Shown here: positions 32,238 to 32,837 of the stretch, piece by piece
Layout of the letters: each line of letters opens with the position of its first letter
Numbering within the stretch: the first letter of the stretch is position 1
DNA from: an uncultured Oscillospiraceae bacterium
GTDB taxonomy: Bacteria; Bacillota; Clostridia; Oscillospirales; Oscillospiraceae
Direction of reading: 5' to 3'
Length of the DNA: 32,837 bases
NCBI GenBank assembly: GCA_947589745.1
Contig: CANQCS010000027.1
Span: 1 to 32,837, forward strand
Translations under genes and position numbers: made by a program
Notes under the pieces: model-generated
What the model saw: only the letters and a program-made list of their open reading frames with translations
What the model was told of the DNA's origin: nothing
The model's database searches: none

Positions 32238-32837
32238 TAGTGTTCTGTAAAAACTAAAACTTCACAACAGGGTAGAGATGCTTCAACTTGGACCTGGCGT
32301 CGTTGGTTGTGAAATGCCAGTCTACGCTCTTTTGTACTGAGTTTCTTGAAGAAGCCCACGGAGCAAGCAAACTGCGAAGTGTGGGCAGGTCTGGAATCCT
32401 GTTTTTTGCTATGCACTGACGCCCAAGAGCAGAAAGCTCAATTTCCGCAATGTCGAGCCAGCTTCCATGCTTCGGTGTGTAATGGATCTCCAGACGTTCA
32501 GCAAGCTGCCTTGCGCGCTGCGGAGGAAATGTGGCATATAGAGAAGCGATGTTATGGGTGTTGAGGTTATCCATCACCAGAACGACCTTTTTCGCCGTTG
32601 GATATTGCACAGTCAGCAGCCATTCGATCTGTCTGGCCCAATCCTGCTGTGTTCTGCGTTCCTGCGCATCCGCATGTCTCCATCCCGCTAAGGGCTCGGT
32701 GAAGAGAAAGATTGATGCTGTGCCATTTCGGATATACTGGTAATCTTCGTACACAACGCCATTCTTCTTGGAGCGAAACCCTGGGCGGAAGTCAGCGAAA
32801 AACTGTACCGGCTTTTCATCCATACAGACAACCGGAT
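32238..32837. mobile_element. Partial IS630-family insertion sequence (cut by window edge)
   Basis: A transposase gene of the IS630 family runs off the right edge. The element end is placed at the TA at 32238-32239, the target that IS630 elements duplicate, followed by GTGTTCTGTAAAAACTAAAA as the likely terminal repeat. The other end lies outside the window, so the exact boundary is a guess. Confidence 0.6.
32254..32837 (-). CDS. IS630-family transposase, C-terminal part (5' end outside the window)
   Basis: A DDE transposase. The three acidic residues are visible: VVCMDEKPVQ (first Asp), LVMDNLNTHN (second Asp) and TPKHGSWLDIAEIEL (Glu). The C-terminus LKHLYPVVKF is intact. The frame is still open at the right edge (PVVC precedes MDEKP), and the N-terminal helix-turn-helix region must lie outside. 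The visible part has no stop codon or frameshift, so the transposase may be functional. It reads toward the Wadjet operon, but the intervening gap and the Wadjet promoter make them separate units. Confidence 0.9.
   Translation of the reverse strand, partial: PVVCMDEKPVQFFADFRPGFRSKKNGVVYEDYQYIRNGTASIFLFTEPLAGWRHADAQERRTQQDWARQIEWLLTVQYPTAKKVVLVMDNLNTHNIASLYATFPPQRARQLAERLEIHYTPKHGSWLDIAEIELSALGRQCIAKNRIPDLPTLRSLLAPWASSRNSVQKSVDWHFTTNDARSKLKHLYPVVKF

Overview
This window is a GC-rich chromosomal segment of a gut-type Clostridia bacterium, most likely in the Oscillospiraceae (Flavonifractor, Lawsonibacter or Oscillibacter-like). The reasons are the high GC content of the genes, the strong AGGAGG-type ribosome binding sites, TTGACA/TATAAT promoters in AT-rich gaps, a Spo0A C-terminal-domain protein, and a DUF6076-type fragment. 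The genus is inferred from overall style and no marker gene proves it.

Layout. (1) 120-3173: a superfamily 1 helicase with a C-terminal nuclease-like domain (+), with its own promoter and a bidirectional terminator. (2) 3183-4711: a dNTP triphosphohydrolase (-) whose promoter lies in nested inverted repeats. (3) 4803-6831: a two-gene unit (-), a 208-aa orphan protein followed by a ClpX-like AAA+ ATPase that carries an apparent one-base frameshift. (4) 7078-9309: a RecQ-type helicase (-) that lacks the zinc cysteines and has an unfamiliar C-terminus. (5) 9427-13681: a two-gene signalling operon (-) read from a perfect consensus promoter. It encodes a lipoprotein that fuses a solute-binding domain to a 5'-nucleotidase C-terminal domain, overlapping by 8 nt a membrane hybrid histidine kinase. 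(6) 13850-15177: an uncharacterised 403-aa protein (-). (7) 15431-18287: an SDR oxidoreductase and a divergent PanB-like enzyme (-), opposite a LuxR-type regulator (+) whose leader holds two palindromes. (8) 18304-20368: a worn accessory stretch with a truncated Dph6-like ATPase, an XRE regulator, a tiny ORF, a stand-alone Spo0A-C domain protein and a truncated DUF6076 gene. (9) 20454-23363: a TOTE-type primase-helicase-PLD protein (-). (10) 23581-23880: a small degenerate resolvase-like ORF (+) that overlaps the end of the next operon. (11) 23829-31849: a complete type II Wadjet operon, jetA-jetB-jetC-jetD (-), with overlapping reading frames and a clear promoter. (12) 31859-32075: a 197-bp MITE-like element with 24-bp inverted ends and an exact 10-bp flanking direct repeat. 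(13) 32238-32837: the end of an IS630-family insertion sequence, cut by the window edge.

How it fits together. The window reads as a defence and genome-maintenance island (helicase-nuclease, dNTPase, variant RecQ, TOTE protein, Wadjet) mixed with sensory and metabolic genes and bordered on the right by mobile DNA. The Wadjet operon is the one confidently complete known defence system. The best candidates for undescribed biology are the solute-binding/5'-nucleotidase-C lipoprotein paired with a hybrid kinase, the ClpX-like ATPase with its 208-aa partner, and the metal-ligand-less PanB-like/SDR/LuxR cluster. No tRNA, rRNA or CRISPR array was seen.
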